Shown here piece by piece: positions 47,408 through 56,043 of a DNA stretch of 64,000 bases (the first letter of the stretch is position 1; each line of letters starts with the position of its first letter). A program made the position numbers and the translations under genes. Source of the DNA: Nitrospiraceae bacterium (GTDB taxonomy: Bacteria > Nitrospirota > Nitrospiria > Nitrospirales > Nitrospiraceae); contig JAHBWI010000003.1 of the NCBI GenBank assembly GCA_019637075.1, positions 1-64,000 on the forward strand. The letters are read 5' to 3'. The notes beneath the pieces are model-generated. The model was not told the origin of the DNA. It was given only the letters and a program-made list of their open reading frames with translations, and made no database searches.

Positions 47408-47830
47408 ATGGCGGGAAAGATTCTATTAGAGGTGGTGACACCGGAGCGACTGCTCCTCAGCCAAGAGGTTGAGGAAGTGATCGCGCCTGGCAGCGAAGGC
47501 GAATTCGGTGTGCTACCCGGACACTGTCACTTCCTTTCGACTTTACGTATCGGTGAGCTGCGCTATAAGACACAAGAGACCTGGCACTATATGTCGGTGC
47601 TCTGGGGATACGCGGAAGTGACGCCGTCGAAGGTCACCGTCATGGCCGAAATTGCCGAAAAGGCTGAGGACATCGACGTCGACCGGGCGCAGCAGGCAGT
47701 CGAGAAAGCTGAACAGCGTCTTCAGGCCGGTGGTCTGCCTTCAGAGGTCAAGGAAGCACAGATCAGTTTGGAGAAGGCACGGCTCCGTAAGAAGATTGCC
47801 GAACGTGCGCGCAAAGCCGGCCACGCCTAG
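47408..47830 (+). CDS. atpC: ATP synthase epsilon subunit
   Basis: 140-residue inhibitory and coupling subunit. The beta-sandwich N-terminal domain starts LLEVVTPERLLLSQEVEEV and includes EGEFGVLPGHC. The C-terminal two-helix domain is Ala/Glu/Arg-rich and complete, so ATP-hydrolysis control by this tail is possible. Last F1 gene of the operon. Confidence 0.96.
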   Translation: MAGKILLEVVTPERLLLSQEVEEVIAPGSEGEFGVLPGHCHFLSTLRIGELRYKTQETWHYMSVLWGYAEVTPSKVTVMAEIAEKAEDIDVDRAQQAVEKAEQRLQAGGLPSEVKEAQISLEKARLRKKIAERARKAGHA

Positions 47831-47878
47831 CCGGATCCTCAGCCTGTTCCTTGACCTCAATCGGTGGCTCCGTCTGCC

Positions 47879-48832
47879 ATGCCCACCTCCAAGCCGCTCA
47901 GGCTTCCCTTTTCCGATTTAAGACAGCCTCCCCGTGCCTCTATATCAACCCTGGCGGTGCGAACCGTCTTGGCTCTCTCTTGGGTTATTCTGTCGCTCCT
48001 CGGCTGCGCAGGCCCCGTCATTCAGGGCAGGATCATCGAGCAGGGCCCTCATGACATTATTCGTCTGGATCGGGAGCAATCTGACTCCCAGTCCGGCGCT
48101 CGCTTCGACCATCCGAGTCTCTGGACCCCCGAGGATATGAGTGCCATCCTCGCGCGACTTCTGCTTGAGGATCGTGTGGGGTTCATGGATAGCCCGAAGC
48201 CGCCACGGCCAGTCTTTTCCCCCGAAGATATCCGGCGTCTGTCGCCCCTCTTCAGTGCGGCCCTCTCACAGGCTACGCCGTCGGAATGGGTTTCCTTTGT
48301 TATCAAGGAGGAGCCGGCCGGCGGACAAATCATGCTCACGTCGGGGGGCCTGTTCCTCACCGGCGGCCGCCTGCACATCGTCCTTGCCAACCATCGAGCG
48401 GCCACTTCTGTAGCCTCTGAATCTCTGGCGAAGGTCGAAGCCCATCCCTTCTACGCCCTGCGGGGACCAGGGGGAGCGCTGGGATTTGAATCGACACGCT
48501 TCATCCTTGGCCGAGAGTCGAACTGGTCGGCAGGTCATCGAGCCTCTGCGAGCGAATTGATCCTCGACCATCGGGGGTTTCTCGCGCTGCTTCGTCAGCC
48601 GGGAATGCTCCCAAGGGATCCGCTAAGCCACGTATCATCAGGAGAAAAGACCGAGACCGGAGGCGAGGGTTCGGCGCGGGATACCGCCGCAAGCGCTTCG
48701 GGCCAAGAGGCAGGCATTGCCGAACTCAGGCAGGAACTTCAGCAATTGAGGCAACGCGTGGTTGAGCAGGACAGAGAGATTCAGCGACTAAAGGGGCTGG
48801 TGCCCAGCAGTCCATCTGGGATAAAGCCCTGA
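47879..48832 (+). CDS. Hypothetical lipoprotein after atpC
   Basis: About 317 residues. A hydrophobic signal (TVLALSWVILSLLGC) ends in a lipobox with Cys near residue 43, preceded by an unusually long basic/polar N-region, so the true start may be later than ATG 47879. The mature part has a globular region with many Gly and Ser. The C-terminal 45 residues form a clear coiled coil (ELRQELQQLRQRVVEQDREI). It follows atpC on the same strand after about 50 bases and may be read from the ATP synthase operon. No family recognised. Confidence 0.7.
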   Translation: MPTSKPLRLPFSDLRQPPRASISTLAVRTVLALSWVILSLLGCAGPVIQGRIIEQGPHDIIRLDREQSDSQSGARFDHPSLWTPEDMSAILARLLLEDRVGFMDSPKPPRPVFSPEDIRRLSPLFSAALSQATPSEWVSFVIKEEPAGGQIMLTSGGLFLTGGRLHIVLANHRAATSVASESLAKVEAHPFYALRGPGGALGFESTRFILGRESNWSAGHRASASELILDHRGFLALLRQPGMLPRDPLSHVSSGEKTETGGEGSARDTAASASGQEAGIAELRQELQQLRQRVVEQDREIQRLKGLVPSSPSGIKP

Positions 48833-48879
48833 CGGGGGACGGGTAAGGCGTCTTCCCGGCGGGGGCGCCTATCTGTGCG

Positions 48880-49368
48880 CTACAACGAGAATCCTGAGAT
48901 ATGTTGGTCGAGATGACCTCGCTGAAACAGGAAATACGGGAATCGGCCGAAGGTCAGATGACAGCCGACCAGGTAGCGATCATGAGTCGTCCAGAGCGGC
49001 AGCTTTTTCGCCCAACGAATTTCAAATAGGGTGACCGCATGCCGGCGGGTCAATGCGGGATTGTGAAGCTCCAGCAGCTGGCGAATCTGCGGCTTCTGGT
49101 CTAACAGTAGCAAGATCCCTTCTGCGCTGACATTGAGCGAGAACGCCTGACCGTGGGACACCGCAGTGTCTGCCCCCTGGCGGTCGATCAATTCGTAGGC
49201 ACAAGGCCCCCGCACGGCAAATCGCTCATCGATCCGACGCTCATCGGTTTCCGAAGGCATGGACCGATCGTCCGAGGCATGGCCAAAGGAGGGAGCTTCA
49301 GGGAAGGAGTGTGCCATGATGTGCCCCTTGAGCTGACTGAGGATTCTGTGGATAAAATCGGCGGACAT
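48880..49368 (-). CDS. PilZ-like domain protein
   Basis: 162 residues, cytoplasmic. The motif ERRIDERFAVRG provides RxxxR, and FSLNVSAEGILL supplies the [D/N]xSxxG motif, so cyclic di-GMP binding is likely. The end of the domain reads LVGCHLTFGRFPYFLF. GGAG lies eight bases before the ATG at 49368. It is convergent with the lipoprotein gene. It is a single-domain receptor and so may act by protein-protein contact. Confidence 0.8.
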   Translation of the reverse strand: MSADFIHRILSQLKGHIMAHSFPEAPSFGHASDDRSMPSETDERRIDERFAVRGPCAYELIDRQGADTAVSHGQAFSLNVSAEGILLLLDQKPQIRQLLELHNPALTRRHAVTLFEIRWAKKLPLWTTHDRYLVGCHLTFGRFPYFLFQRGHLDQHISGFSL

Positions 49369-49660
49369 GATTTCGCTCCATGGAGATCGATTTGTGTCAT
49401 GCGAGAGGCACTAAGAAAAAGCAATTCGGATGCCTGTAGGATTTCGGAGCGGTCTCTCTCTAAGAGTTTGATTTTTAGTGTGGGAGATTTTATCGATTCG
49501 CATCGACTCGCGCAGTTGTGCAGAGCTGTTGTGTGAAATAGGCAGCACATATCACATAAATGGACAACGGGGTTCGCTGCATGATTTCAGTGATGGAGGG
49601 AAGTCAGAAATTGTGCACATGTTGATGACTTGTGGACGAACTGTGTGTGTGATGTGTATG
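49369..49660. other. Intergenic region between PilZ gene and rluD
   Basis: Divergent promoter region of about 290 bases. It is A+T-richer than its surroundings and contains short TG-rich repeats. I see no gene and no clear -10/-35 pair in either direction. Confidence 0.4.
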
Positions 49661-49683
49661 TCTGTCGTGCGGAGCACGACAGA
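49661..49683 (+). promoter_or_regulatory. Hairpin in the rluD leader
   Basis: TCTGTCGTGC and GCACGACAGA form a perfect ten-pair stem with a GGA loop, followed by GTGTTTT, about 75 bases before the rluD start. It looks like a terminator-like or attenuator hairpin in the 5' leader. Confidence 0.55.
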
Positions 49684-49755
49684 GTGTTTTGGGCCGCACC
49701 ATGTGGCAGCCGAGTGTCGGTAGTACCACAATATCTGGTCCGTAATATTTCGAAT

Positions 49756-50784
49756 ATGACGGGAACTACGCCGGAAGAACTCATTGTAACGGGAGGAGAG
49801 AACTCGAAGCGGCTGGACGTGTTCTTGGCGAACCGAGATGCGACGTTTTCTCGGACCGCCCTCCAACGCTTGATTGAGGACGGGCACGTTCTCATCAATG
49901 GGCTGCAGGTGAAGCCCAGTTACAAAATCCGACCGGGGGACCGCATTACCCTCGATGTGCCGAGACCACAACCGTTGGACCTGCGACCGGAGGCTATCGA
50001 CTTTGAGCCGCTCTACGAGGACGCGGACCTGTTGGTCCTGAACAAACCGGCCGGTTTGGTGGTGCATCCGGCGCCGGGCAACTGGACCGGGACCCTAGTC
50101 AACGCGCTGCTCCACCACTTTTCGCAATCAGGTGAAACGGCCTCGAGCGTGGGAGGAAAGGAACGACCGGGCCTCGTGCATCGATTGGATAAGGAAACGT
50201 CCGGCATCATGGTGATTGCCAAGACGGACCAGGCTCATCGTGCACTGGCCGTTCAATTCAAGCAGCACACGATTGCCCGCGTGTATGAAGCGTTGGTGTG
50301 GGGAGTACCGAAGCAAGGACAGGGCCTTATCGACCTCGCCATCGGACGGGATTCAAAAGAACGAAAGAAGTTTTCGGCACGGACGGCCAAGCCGAAGGCC
50401 TCGGTGACGGAGTATCATATCGAGCGGCGCTATGGAAAGGCGGCGGCTCATGTTCGTCTGTTACCAAGAACGGGGCGTACGCACCAGTTGCGGGTCCACC
50501 TGACGTCCTTGGGGCATCCGATCCTCGGAGACCGGACCTACGGTGGACAAAAGGTTATGGCCATTGGAGACGGGACGGTGCCGCGAGTCATGCTCCACGC
50601 GAGGACCCTGGGTTTCGTGCATCCGACGACGGGCGAACCCCACCGATTTGACGTGCCGTGTCCGGAGGATATGCAACGGGTGCAGCGAGAGTTGGAGCGC
50701 CTCACCGAATTGGGCCAGACGAAACGGTCTGTGAGCGGCAAGGCCTCTGGAGCGGAACGGTTCACTGAAGGCGGAAAAGGATAG
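49756..50784 (+). CDS. rluD: Ribosomal large subunit pseudouridine synthase (RluD family)
   Basis: About 342 residues from ATG 49756. An N-terminal S4 RNA-binding domain (SRTALQRLIEDGHVLINGLQ) precedes the catalytic domain with the active-site Asp in GLVHRLDKETSGIMV. The later blocks RTGRTHQLRVHLTSLGHPI and MLHARTLGF are present. Members isomerise uridines in 23S rRNA helix 69 or nearby; the exact sites here are not known. A Ser/Gly-rich tail of about 25 residues extends beyond the usual end. Confidence 0.92.
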   Translation: MTGTTPEELIVTGGENSKRLDVFLANRDATFSRTALQRLIEDGHVLINGLQVKPSYKIRPGDRITLDVPRPQPLDLRPEAIDFEPLYEDADLLVLNKPAGLVVHPAPGNWTGTLVNALLHHFSQSGETASSVGGKERPGLVHRLDKETSGIMVIAKTDQAHRALAVQFKQHTIARVYEALVWGVPKQGQGLIDLAIGRDSKERKKFSARTAKPKASVTEYHIERRYGKAAAHVRLLPRTGRTHQLRVHLTSLGHPILGDRTYGGQKVMAIGDGTVPRVMLHARTLGFVHPTTGEPHRFDVPCPEDMQRVQRELERLTELGQTKRSVSGKASGAERFTEGGKG

Positions 50785-50787
50785 ATC

Positions 50788-51210
50788 ATGGAGACAAGCG
50801 CGGTTCTGGATGCATTGGGCGGGCTGATTTCGGCACTCAAGCAGTATGCGGCCAAGTTGCCGCCCGTCGTCCACCTGGCGGCCGTCCCCACCGGCATTAA
50901 GCCCAAGCCCGAGGCTGTGGAAGTCTTCGAGCAGACGTTGTCGAGATTCCGGGAACTGAGCGGGCGGACGGTCTTCAAGAAGCTGCAAGACCTGTTGATC
51001 GAATCGCTGGAAGCGTTCGAAGTCGGCAATCTCCTGGGGTCGGTTCAGCCCTTGCTTGCCGTGCTCGACCAGGTCGATCGAATGCAGCGGGATAAGGAAA
51101 TCAAGGTCACTGCGGTCGATGAAATGCGAATTGGAGAATACCGCACCGCTTTGCACAAGATCCTGCCCGGTAGCCAGCCCGAGCTAGAGGGCGCAGGGCG
51201 GGGCATGTAG
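50788..51210 (+). CDS. Hypothetical helical protein after rluD
   Basis: 140 residues, soluble, predicted all-helical (long Leu/Glu/Lys pattern, residues 40-120). GGAAAAGGA precedes the ATG. Only three bases separate it from the rluD stop, so the two are cotranscribed. I recognise no domain. Confidence 0.72.
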   Translation: METSAVLDALGGLISALKQYAAKLPPVVHLAAVPTGIKPKPEAVEVFEQTLSRFRELSGRTVFKKLQDLLIESLEAFEVGNLLGSVQPLLAVLDQVDRMQRDKEIKVTAVDEMRIGEYRTALHKILPGSQPELEGAGRGM

Positions 51211-51270
51211 GCCAGAGCCGTGACTGCCGAATGACGGCGGCTCATCAGTCAGCCACAGTACCGATCCGCG

Positions 51271-51450
51271 TCAATGTCCCATCTTCGGTCCCGCGGCATT
51301 GGCGCCGCGAGAAACCAGACGGAATCGAACGGTCGAGCCGCAGTGAGGACACTTGGCTCGGACGGTCTCTTCATCGATGAAATCGTAATGCTCTTCCTTA
51401 AGCCACATCAATTGAAAGCATTTTGGACAGCTTCGGACTTGCGTTCCCAT
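51271..51450 (-). CDS. Small zinc-ribbon protein (59 residues)
   Basis: A 59-residue frame on the minus strand starts with ATG at 51450 and ends with TGA at 51271. It has two CxxC pairs, CPKC (residues 8-11) and CPHC (34-37), spaced as in zinc-ribbon proteins of the MJ0042 or rubredoxin-like style. Between them is an acidic segment (EEHYDFIDEE), and the tail is basic (RFRLVSRG). GGGGAAGG precedes the start. It is short enough to be missed by usual length cut-offs. Function unknown; it may bind nucleic acid or protein. Confidence 0.75.
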   Translation of the reverse strand: MGTQVRSCPKCFQLMWLKEEHYDFIDEETVRAKCPHCGSTVRFRLVSRGANAAGPKMGH

Positions 51451-51511
51451 TACCTTCCCCTTACACTACGGTTGGCCACGGACCCTCACGGAGGGGTTAA
51501 TTTAGTATAAG

Positions 51512-51952
51512 ATGGCTCCTGCTCTCAAGACCGCTCATCGCCCCATTGCCTTTTCCGATCGGACCGATTTTGACATCGCCCAACTGATCCAACTCTATCG
51601 CCAGGCTCCCTGGGCCAAGGACCGCGCGGCCGAGCAGGCACGGGAGATGCTCGAGAAGACTGATGTGGTCATTTCTGCCTGGGACGGGGACCGGCTCGTG
51701 GGATTTGGGCGCGTCCTGACCGACTACGTCTACCGGGCCTCAATCTGGGACGTGATCGTCGACAAGAATTACCAGGGACGCAAGATCGGGACGGAGATCG
51801 TTCAACGTATCCTCAACCATCCGCAACTCGAGAAGGTCGAATTGTTCTGGCTCTGCACGAGGATGCCGGGCTTCTATCAGCGCTTGGGTTTCAGTGCCAA
51901 GGAACAGACCGGCATGGTCTGGTCACGGAAACAATCGGGCCGCACCGAATAA
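51512..51952 (+). CDS. GNAT family N-acetyltransferase
   Basis: 146-residue single-domain acetyltransferase. The acetyl-CoA binding motif is VIVDKNYQGRKIGTEIV (R/QxxGxG/A type), followed by the C-terminal LGF element in GFYQRLGFSA. Substrate unknown: it could be an antibiotic, polyamine, protein N terminus or metabolite. It is divergent from the zinc-ribbon gene and convergent with the metal transporter operon. Confidence 0.88.
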   Translation: MAPALKTAHRPIAFSDRTDFDIAQLIQLYRQAPWAKDRAAEQAREMLEKTDVVISAWDGDRLVGFGRVLTDYVYRASIWDVIVDKNYQGRKIGTEIVQRILNHPQLEKVELFWLCTRMPGFYQRLGFSAKEQTGMVWSRKQSGRTE

Positions 51953-52045
51953 TTCGCCCGTCCTGCCCACTCCCCCGAGCGTTCTCAACTTCTTCACATC
52001 ACCGCGTCCGCATTCCGTGCTGTCGAGTGCGGAAGAGGAAGGAAT

Positions 52046-52867
52046 CTAGCCCTGTTGGATCCGGTGGAGGCGTTTGGAGGAAAAGAGAATCGACAGGAAG
52101 AAAAGCGTCGTCGCCAGCAACACGATCGAAGGGCCGGAGGGCAGATCGAACGCGTAGGAACACAACACGCCGCCGACGGCGCAGGCGATTCCGATCAAGA
52201 CGGAGTAGATGGTCATCTGCGTGAGGCTGTGGGTGAGCTGGTAGGCCGTGGAGGCCGGGATCAATATCATGGCGAACACCAGGATGGCGCCTACTGTCTT
52301 GAGCGAGATCACCACCGTCAGCGCAACAAGCGAGAGCAGCAGGTAGAAAATCTGTCTGGCCGGGATACCCGAGGCTGCGGCCATTTCCTGGTCGAAGGCG
52401 ATGAAGTAGAGTTCCTTCGAAAACAGCACGATCACGCCCAAGACTACGACGCTCAACCCGCCGATCACGAGCAGTTCTTCCGGCGTCACCGACAGCACGC
52501 TTCCGAACAGGTAGCCGTACACCTCGGGGTTGTAAGTCTTCATCAATCCGAGAAATAGAATTCCAAGGGCCATGGTTGCGGTGTAGAGGATGCCGACGGA
52601 AACGTCGAGTTTCATGCGGCCTTTTTCTTCGACCCACCCGGAAATCCAGACGGTGGCGAGACCGAACACGATGGCGAGGCTGATGGGCGGCACCTCCAGC
52701 AAATACGCGAGCGTCACGCCGGCAAATGCGGCATGGGCAGTTCCGGCTCCGACGAAGGCCAGTCCGCGCAGCACGACAAACACCCCGATCAGCGAGCAGG
52801 CGGAACCTACCAATGCCGCAGCGAGCAGCGACCGTTGCATGAAATCGTAACTCAACAGCTCGATCAT
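52046..52867 (-). CDS. znuB: Metal ABC transporter permease (ZnuB type)
   Basis: 273-residue integral membrane subunit of a zinc or manganese importer, with about eight hydrophobic spans. Family sequences are the N-terminal YDFMQRSLLAAALVGSACSL block, FVGAGTAHAAFAGV and VGAILVFAMILIPASTAY. It is the last gene of a znuA-znuC-znuB operon on the minus strand. Confidence 0.93.
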   Translation of the reverse strand: MIELLSYDFMQRSLLAAALVGSACSLIGVFVVLRGLAFVGAGTAHAAFAGVTLAYLLEVPPISLAIVFGLATVWISGWVEEKGRMKLDVSVGILYTATMALGILFLGLMKTYNPEVYGYLFGSVLSVTPEELLVIGGLSVVVLGVIVLFSKELYFIAFDQEMAAASGIPARQIFYLLLSLVALTVVISLKTVGAILVFAMILIPASTAYQLTHSLTQMTIYSVLIGIACAVGGVLCSYAFDLPSGPSIVLLATTLFFLSILFSSKRLHRIQQG

Positions 52868-52921
52868 GTGTTAGCGTGCAGGAAAGATCATGTGGTGACG
52901 GTTCATGCGATGCGGCTTGCT

Positions 52922-53704
52922 TCAATGATGGTGGTGATAGTCCTCGACGAGGATAAAATCTTTATCCGTGATGACCAGTTCTTTGCCGTATACCTGGCTC
53001 AAAATCTCCGGCTTCAGCACGTCTTGCGGAGGGCCGGCGGCGAACAGTCTGGTTTTCAGCAGCACCAGCCGATCCACGCGTGAGCGGATCATGTTGATGT
53101 CGTGGGTGATCATCAGAATCGTGAGCTTCAGGGTCCTATGGAGCGTTTGAATCAAATCAACGACGCCATGCTGCGCGGTGAGATCGAGGCCGGTCGTCGG
53201 CTCGTCGAGGAGCAGGATGCGCGGTTGCTGCGCCAGCGCCCGGGCGATAAAGACTCGTTGCTGTTGACCTCCGGACAAGGCCCCCAGCGCCGAATCGCGA
53301 TGGTGGTCCATGCCGACGTGAGCCAGTGCTTCCAATGCGATGGCACGATCCTGCGAAGACGGACGGCGGAAGAGTCCCAGCGCACCGTAACGGCCCATCA
53401 TGACCGCTTCCAGTACCGTGACAGGAAAGTTGCGGTCGAGCATGCCTTTTTGCGGGAGATACCCGATAAGCGCGCGGTGGTGGCAACGCAACTCCTCACA
53501 GGCGCAGTCCAGAACGCGAAGGGAGCCGCTTAACGGCGCCATCAGACCCAACACTGCGCGGCACAGGGTCGTCTTGCCCGACCCGTTGGGGCCGATGACG
53601 CCGACGAATTCCGACTCGGGGATCGTCAGCGTGAGGTCCTCGAGAGCGACCACCCCCGGAAAGCCGAAGGTGGCATGGTCGAACCGGATAATGGGATGGG
53701 TCAT
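52922..53704 (-). CDS. znuC: Metal ABC transporter ATPase (ZnuC type) with His tail
   Basis: About 260 residues from ATG 53704; an upstream TTG at 53779 would extend it over the znuA stop. Walker A is GPNGSGKTT, the signature is LSGGQQQRVFIARA, and Walker B is ILLLDEPTTGLD. The C terminus ends in four consecutive histidines preceded by a DEDY-like acidic stretch (LVEDYHHHH), which could bind metal ions. It powers uptake through the ZnuB-like permease encoded 54 bases downstream. Confidence 0.92.
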   Translation of the reverse strand: MTHPIIRFDHATFGFPGVVALEDLTLTIPESEFVGVIGPNGSGKTTLCRAVLGLMAPLSGSLRVLDCACEELRCHHRALIGYLPQKGMLDRNFPVTVLEAVMMGRYGALGLFRRPSSQDRAIALEALAHVGMDHHRDSALGALSGGQQQRVFIARALAQQPRILLLDEPTTGLDLTAQHGVVDLIQTLHRTLKLTILMITHDINMIRSRVDRLVLLKTRLFAAGPPQDVLKPEILSQVYGKELVITDKDFILVEDYHHHH

Positions 53705-53765
53705 AGGCGCCGGCGTCCGTTGCGGTTCGCCGGAGTAGGTTGGTGTCTGGACTTTCGAATCACAC

Positions 53766-54692
53766 TCATGTCCGTTCAAGAGCTTCGGCTAATTGGACCA
53801 CATTATAGCGAAGCATGTCGAGATACGTCTCGGTCCCTGGTAGCCCTCCAGGAAGGGTGGTGAGAATCACGACGCGGGCGCCTGTTTCCCGCGCCAGGAG
53901 TTGGGGAACCTTCTGGTTCAGCTGGGATTCCGACACCACCACCGTCACATGGTCGCGCTTCATCGTCGCGATCAATGAGGAAAGGTGGCGCGGGGATGGT
54001 TCTCCCCCCGGTTGGATCAGGATCGTGCCGGCCACCTGGATGTCGTATCGCTTGGCGAAATACGGCCAGGCTGGGTGGTGGACGATGATCCGGCGGTGCG
54101 GGACGCGGCGCATGCGCTCCATCGTTTCCTGCTGCACCTGCTTCAAGTCCCGAAGATAACTGTCGGTGCGGGTGCGATACTCCGATGAATGGTCGGGATC
54201 AGCCGCGATCAACGCTTCGGCGATGGACCGCACCATGGCGGTGGCGGATTCAGGGTCCAGCCACATGTGAGGATTCCCGGAGCCCCCGTGGCCGTGGTGC
54301 CCGTCCTCATGGGCGTCCTGGTGATCGGGAATCAGCTCGATGCCTCGAGACGTGGTGACGACTTTCAGCCCGGCGTTTCCGGCGTTCTTGACGAGCGACG
54401 CGACCCATACCTCAAGCCCTGCGCCCACCTCAAATAAGAGCCTGGCCTTTCGGACTGCGACGAGGTCGCTTGGTTTGGGTGCGTAGGTGTGTTCGTTCTC
54501 ATAGCCCGTCATCAACGACAAGACCTGCACGTTCGGGCCCCCGACCTGTTGGACCCAGTCCTTCAAGACGGGGAGTGTGACGACGACGTTGAGAGGAGTC
54601 GAAGCTGAAGCCGGTTGCGGTGGGAATGCCTGAATCAAAACCATGGTGCAGGCGGCCCACAATATGTAGGAAAAGAGCCCGGTACGAAACAT
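53766..54692 (-). CDS. znuA: Zinc/manganese ABC transporter substrate-binding protein
   Basis: About 308 residues from ATG 54692. A signal peptide (FSYILWAACTMVLIQAF) precedes the cluster 9 metal-binding protein fold. The family opening is VVVTLPVLKDWVQQVGG. A His/Asp/Gly-rich loop (HQDAHEDGHHGHGG) followed by NPHMWLDPES supplies metal-binding histidines and is typical of zinc-type ZnuA. A perfect palindrome lies 24 bases upstream of the start. First gene of the znuACB-like operon. Confidence 0.93.
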   Translation of the reverse strand: MFRTGLFSYILWAACTMVLIQAFPPQPASASTPLNVVVTLPVLKDWVQQVGGPNVQVLSLMTGYENEHTYAPKPSDLVAVRKARLLFEVGAGLEVWVASLVKNAGNAGLKVVTTSRGIELIPDHQDAHEDGHHGHGGSGNPHMWLDPESATAMVRSIAEALIAADPDHSSEYRTRTDSYLRDLKQVQQETMERMRRVPHRRIIVHHPAWPYFAKRYDIQVAGTILIQPGGEPSPRHLSSLIATMKRDHVTVVVSESQLNQKVPQLLARETGARVVILTTLPGGLPGTETYLDMLRYNVVQLAEALERT

Positions 54693-54715
54693 CGCGGGAC
54701 CGTACCATTCAACTT

Positions 54716-54728
54716 TTGACAATGTCAA
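54716..54728. promoter_or_regulatory. Palindrome between znuA and anmK
   Basis: TTGACA-A-TGTCAA is a perfect inverted repeat with six-base arms, located 24 bases before the znuA start in a divergent intergenic region. It could be an operator for a metal-sensing repressor. Its left arm also matches a -35 box, so a promoter role is an alternative. Confidence 0.4.
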
Positions 54729-54850
54729 CGAGGACACGGATGCGCAACGTCGGTGTGAGACGAAGGCATCTGCGCTTGACCCTCTGTCACGATTCGATTA
54801 GCGTAGCGCACGCGAGGTGTCTGGACGATGCTTCTGTGTGGAGACCTGTC

Positions 54851-56029
54851 ATGAAGATCGTTGGGCTCATGTCCGGTACGTCGGCTGACGGGATCGATGC
54901 CGCGCTGGTACGAATAACGGGTGGACCGGATCGGCCCCGCGTCCGCCCGCTCGGGTTTGTGTCCATCCCCTATGCTCGTGGACTGCAACAGAGAATCCTC
55001 TCCCTCTCGGCCAAGGGCCAGGTGGCGGAGATCTGCCATATGAACGCCTTGCTGGGGGAGCTTTTTGCAAAAGCGGCGCTTCGAGTCATCGCGAAATCCG
55101 GCTACAAACCGTCCGAGATCGATCTGATCGGCTCGCACGGTCAGACCATTCACCATTTGCCGAAAGGCATTCGCGAGCCCGGCGTCGGTCTGGTGCGATC
55201 GACCCTGCAAATCGCGGAGGCCACGGTGATCGCGGAGCGGACGGGAATCCCCACGATGGCGAATTTCCGCGCGCGGGACCTGGCGGTCGGTGGGGAAGGC
55301 GCTCCTCTGGTGCCCTATGCCCACGCGGTGCTCTTCGGTCATCGGAACAAGGGGCGCCTTGTGGTCAATATCGGGGGGATCAGCAATGTGACGTACATTC
55401 CGCCAGGTGCCGATGTGGACGGAATCTCTGCGTTCGACACGGGACCTGGAAATATGGTGATGGACGCGTTGGTTCAGGAAGCGAGCCGAGGCACGCAGTC
55501 CTACGACGCCGGGGGCCGTCGTGCTCGGCGGGGCACAGTCGATCGGCGGCTGCTTGCGGAACTCATGACTCATCCGTACCTAGGGCGGCGTCCGCCTAAG
55601 TCGACGGGACGAGAAGACTTCGGCGCCAGTTTTGTCCGAGGATTTGAGAGGCGCGCGTGGAAGATCGGGCTCTCGATGGATGATCAGTTGGCCACATGCG
55701 CCGCATGGACGGCGGAGGCGATCGGAACGGCACGCCGATGGATCAAGGGGCCGATCGATGAAGTCATCGTCGGGGGCGGGGGGGTCCACAATCGTGCGGT
55801 AATGAGCGATCTGGCGCGAGTCTTTGAGGGGATTCCCGTGAAGAGTTTCGACGACCTCGGCTGGGACAGCAAGGCATTTGAGGCCACGGCCTTCGCGCTC
55901 CTGGCCCATCAAACGGCTCATGGGCGTTGCACCAGTGTAATGCAGGTCACCGGCGCGCGTTCGCCGGTCTTGCTCGGGATGTTGGCTCCCGGCGCAACCA
56001 GGCGGCGTCGTCCCTGGATTCACGGCTAG
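54851..56029 (+). CDS. anmK: Anhydro-N-acetylmuramic acid kinase
   Basis: About 392 residues. It phosphorylates 1,6-anhydro-MurNAc with ring opening, recycling peptidoglycan fragments made by lytic transglycosylases. The ATP-binding motif GLMSGTSADGIDAALV is at the N terminus. GSHGQTIHHLP and FDTGPGNMVMDALVQEAS are family blocks. ATG 54851 begins MKIVGLMSG, the usual start. Lytic transglycosylase and other envelope genes lie nearby. Confidence 0.94.
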   Translation: MKIVGLMSGTSADGIDAALVRITGGPDRPRVRPLGFVSIPYARGLQQRILSLSAKGQVAEICHMNALLGELFAKAALRVIAKSGYKPSEIDLIGSHGQTIHHLPKGIREPGVGLVRSTLQIAEATVIAERTGIPTMANFRARDLAVGGEGAPLVPYAHAVLFGHRNKGRLVVNIGGISNVTYIPPGADVDGISAFDTGPGNMVMDALVQEASRGTQSYDAGGRRARRGTVDRRLLAELMTHPYLGRRPPKSTGREDFGASFVRGFERRAWKIGLSMDDQLATCAAWTAEAIGTARRWIKGPIDEVIVGGGGVHNRAVMSDLARVFEGIPVKSFDDLGWDSKAFEATAFALLAHQTAHGRCTSVMQVTGARSPVLLGMLAPGATRRRRPWIHG

Positions 56030-56043
56030 GAGACGGACTGAGC

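Noticed and set aside
49347-49355. Perfect DnaA-box sequence TGTGGATAA
   Set aside because: A single copy inside the PilZ coding sequence; no cluster or A+T-rich unwinding region nearby, so not an origin.
51274-51510. Plus-strand 78-residue frame
   Set aside because: It lies opposite the zinc-ribbon gene, which has the better sequence, Cys motifs and ribosome binding site.
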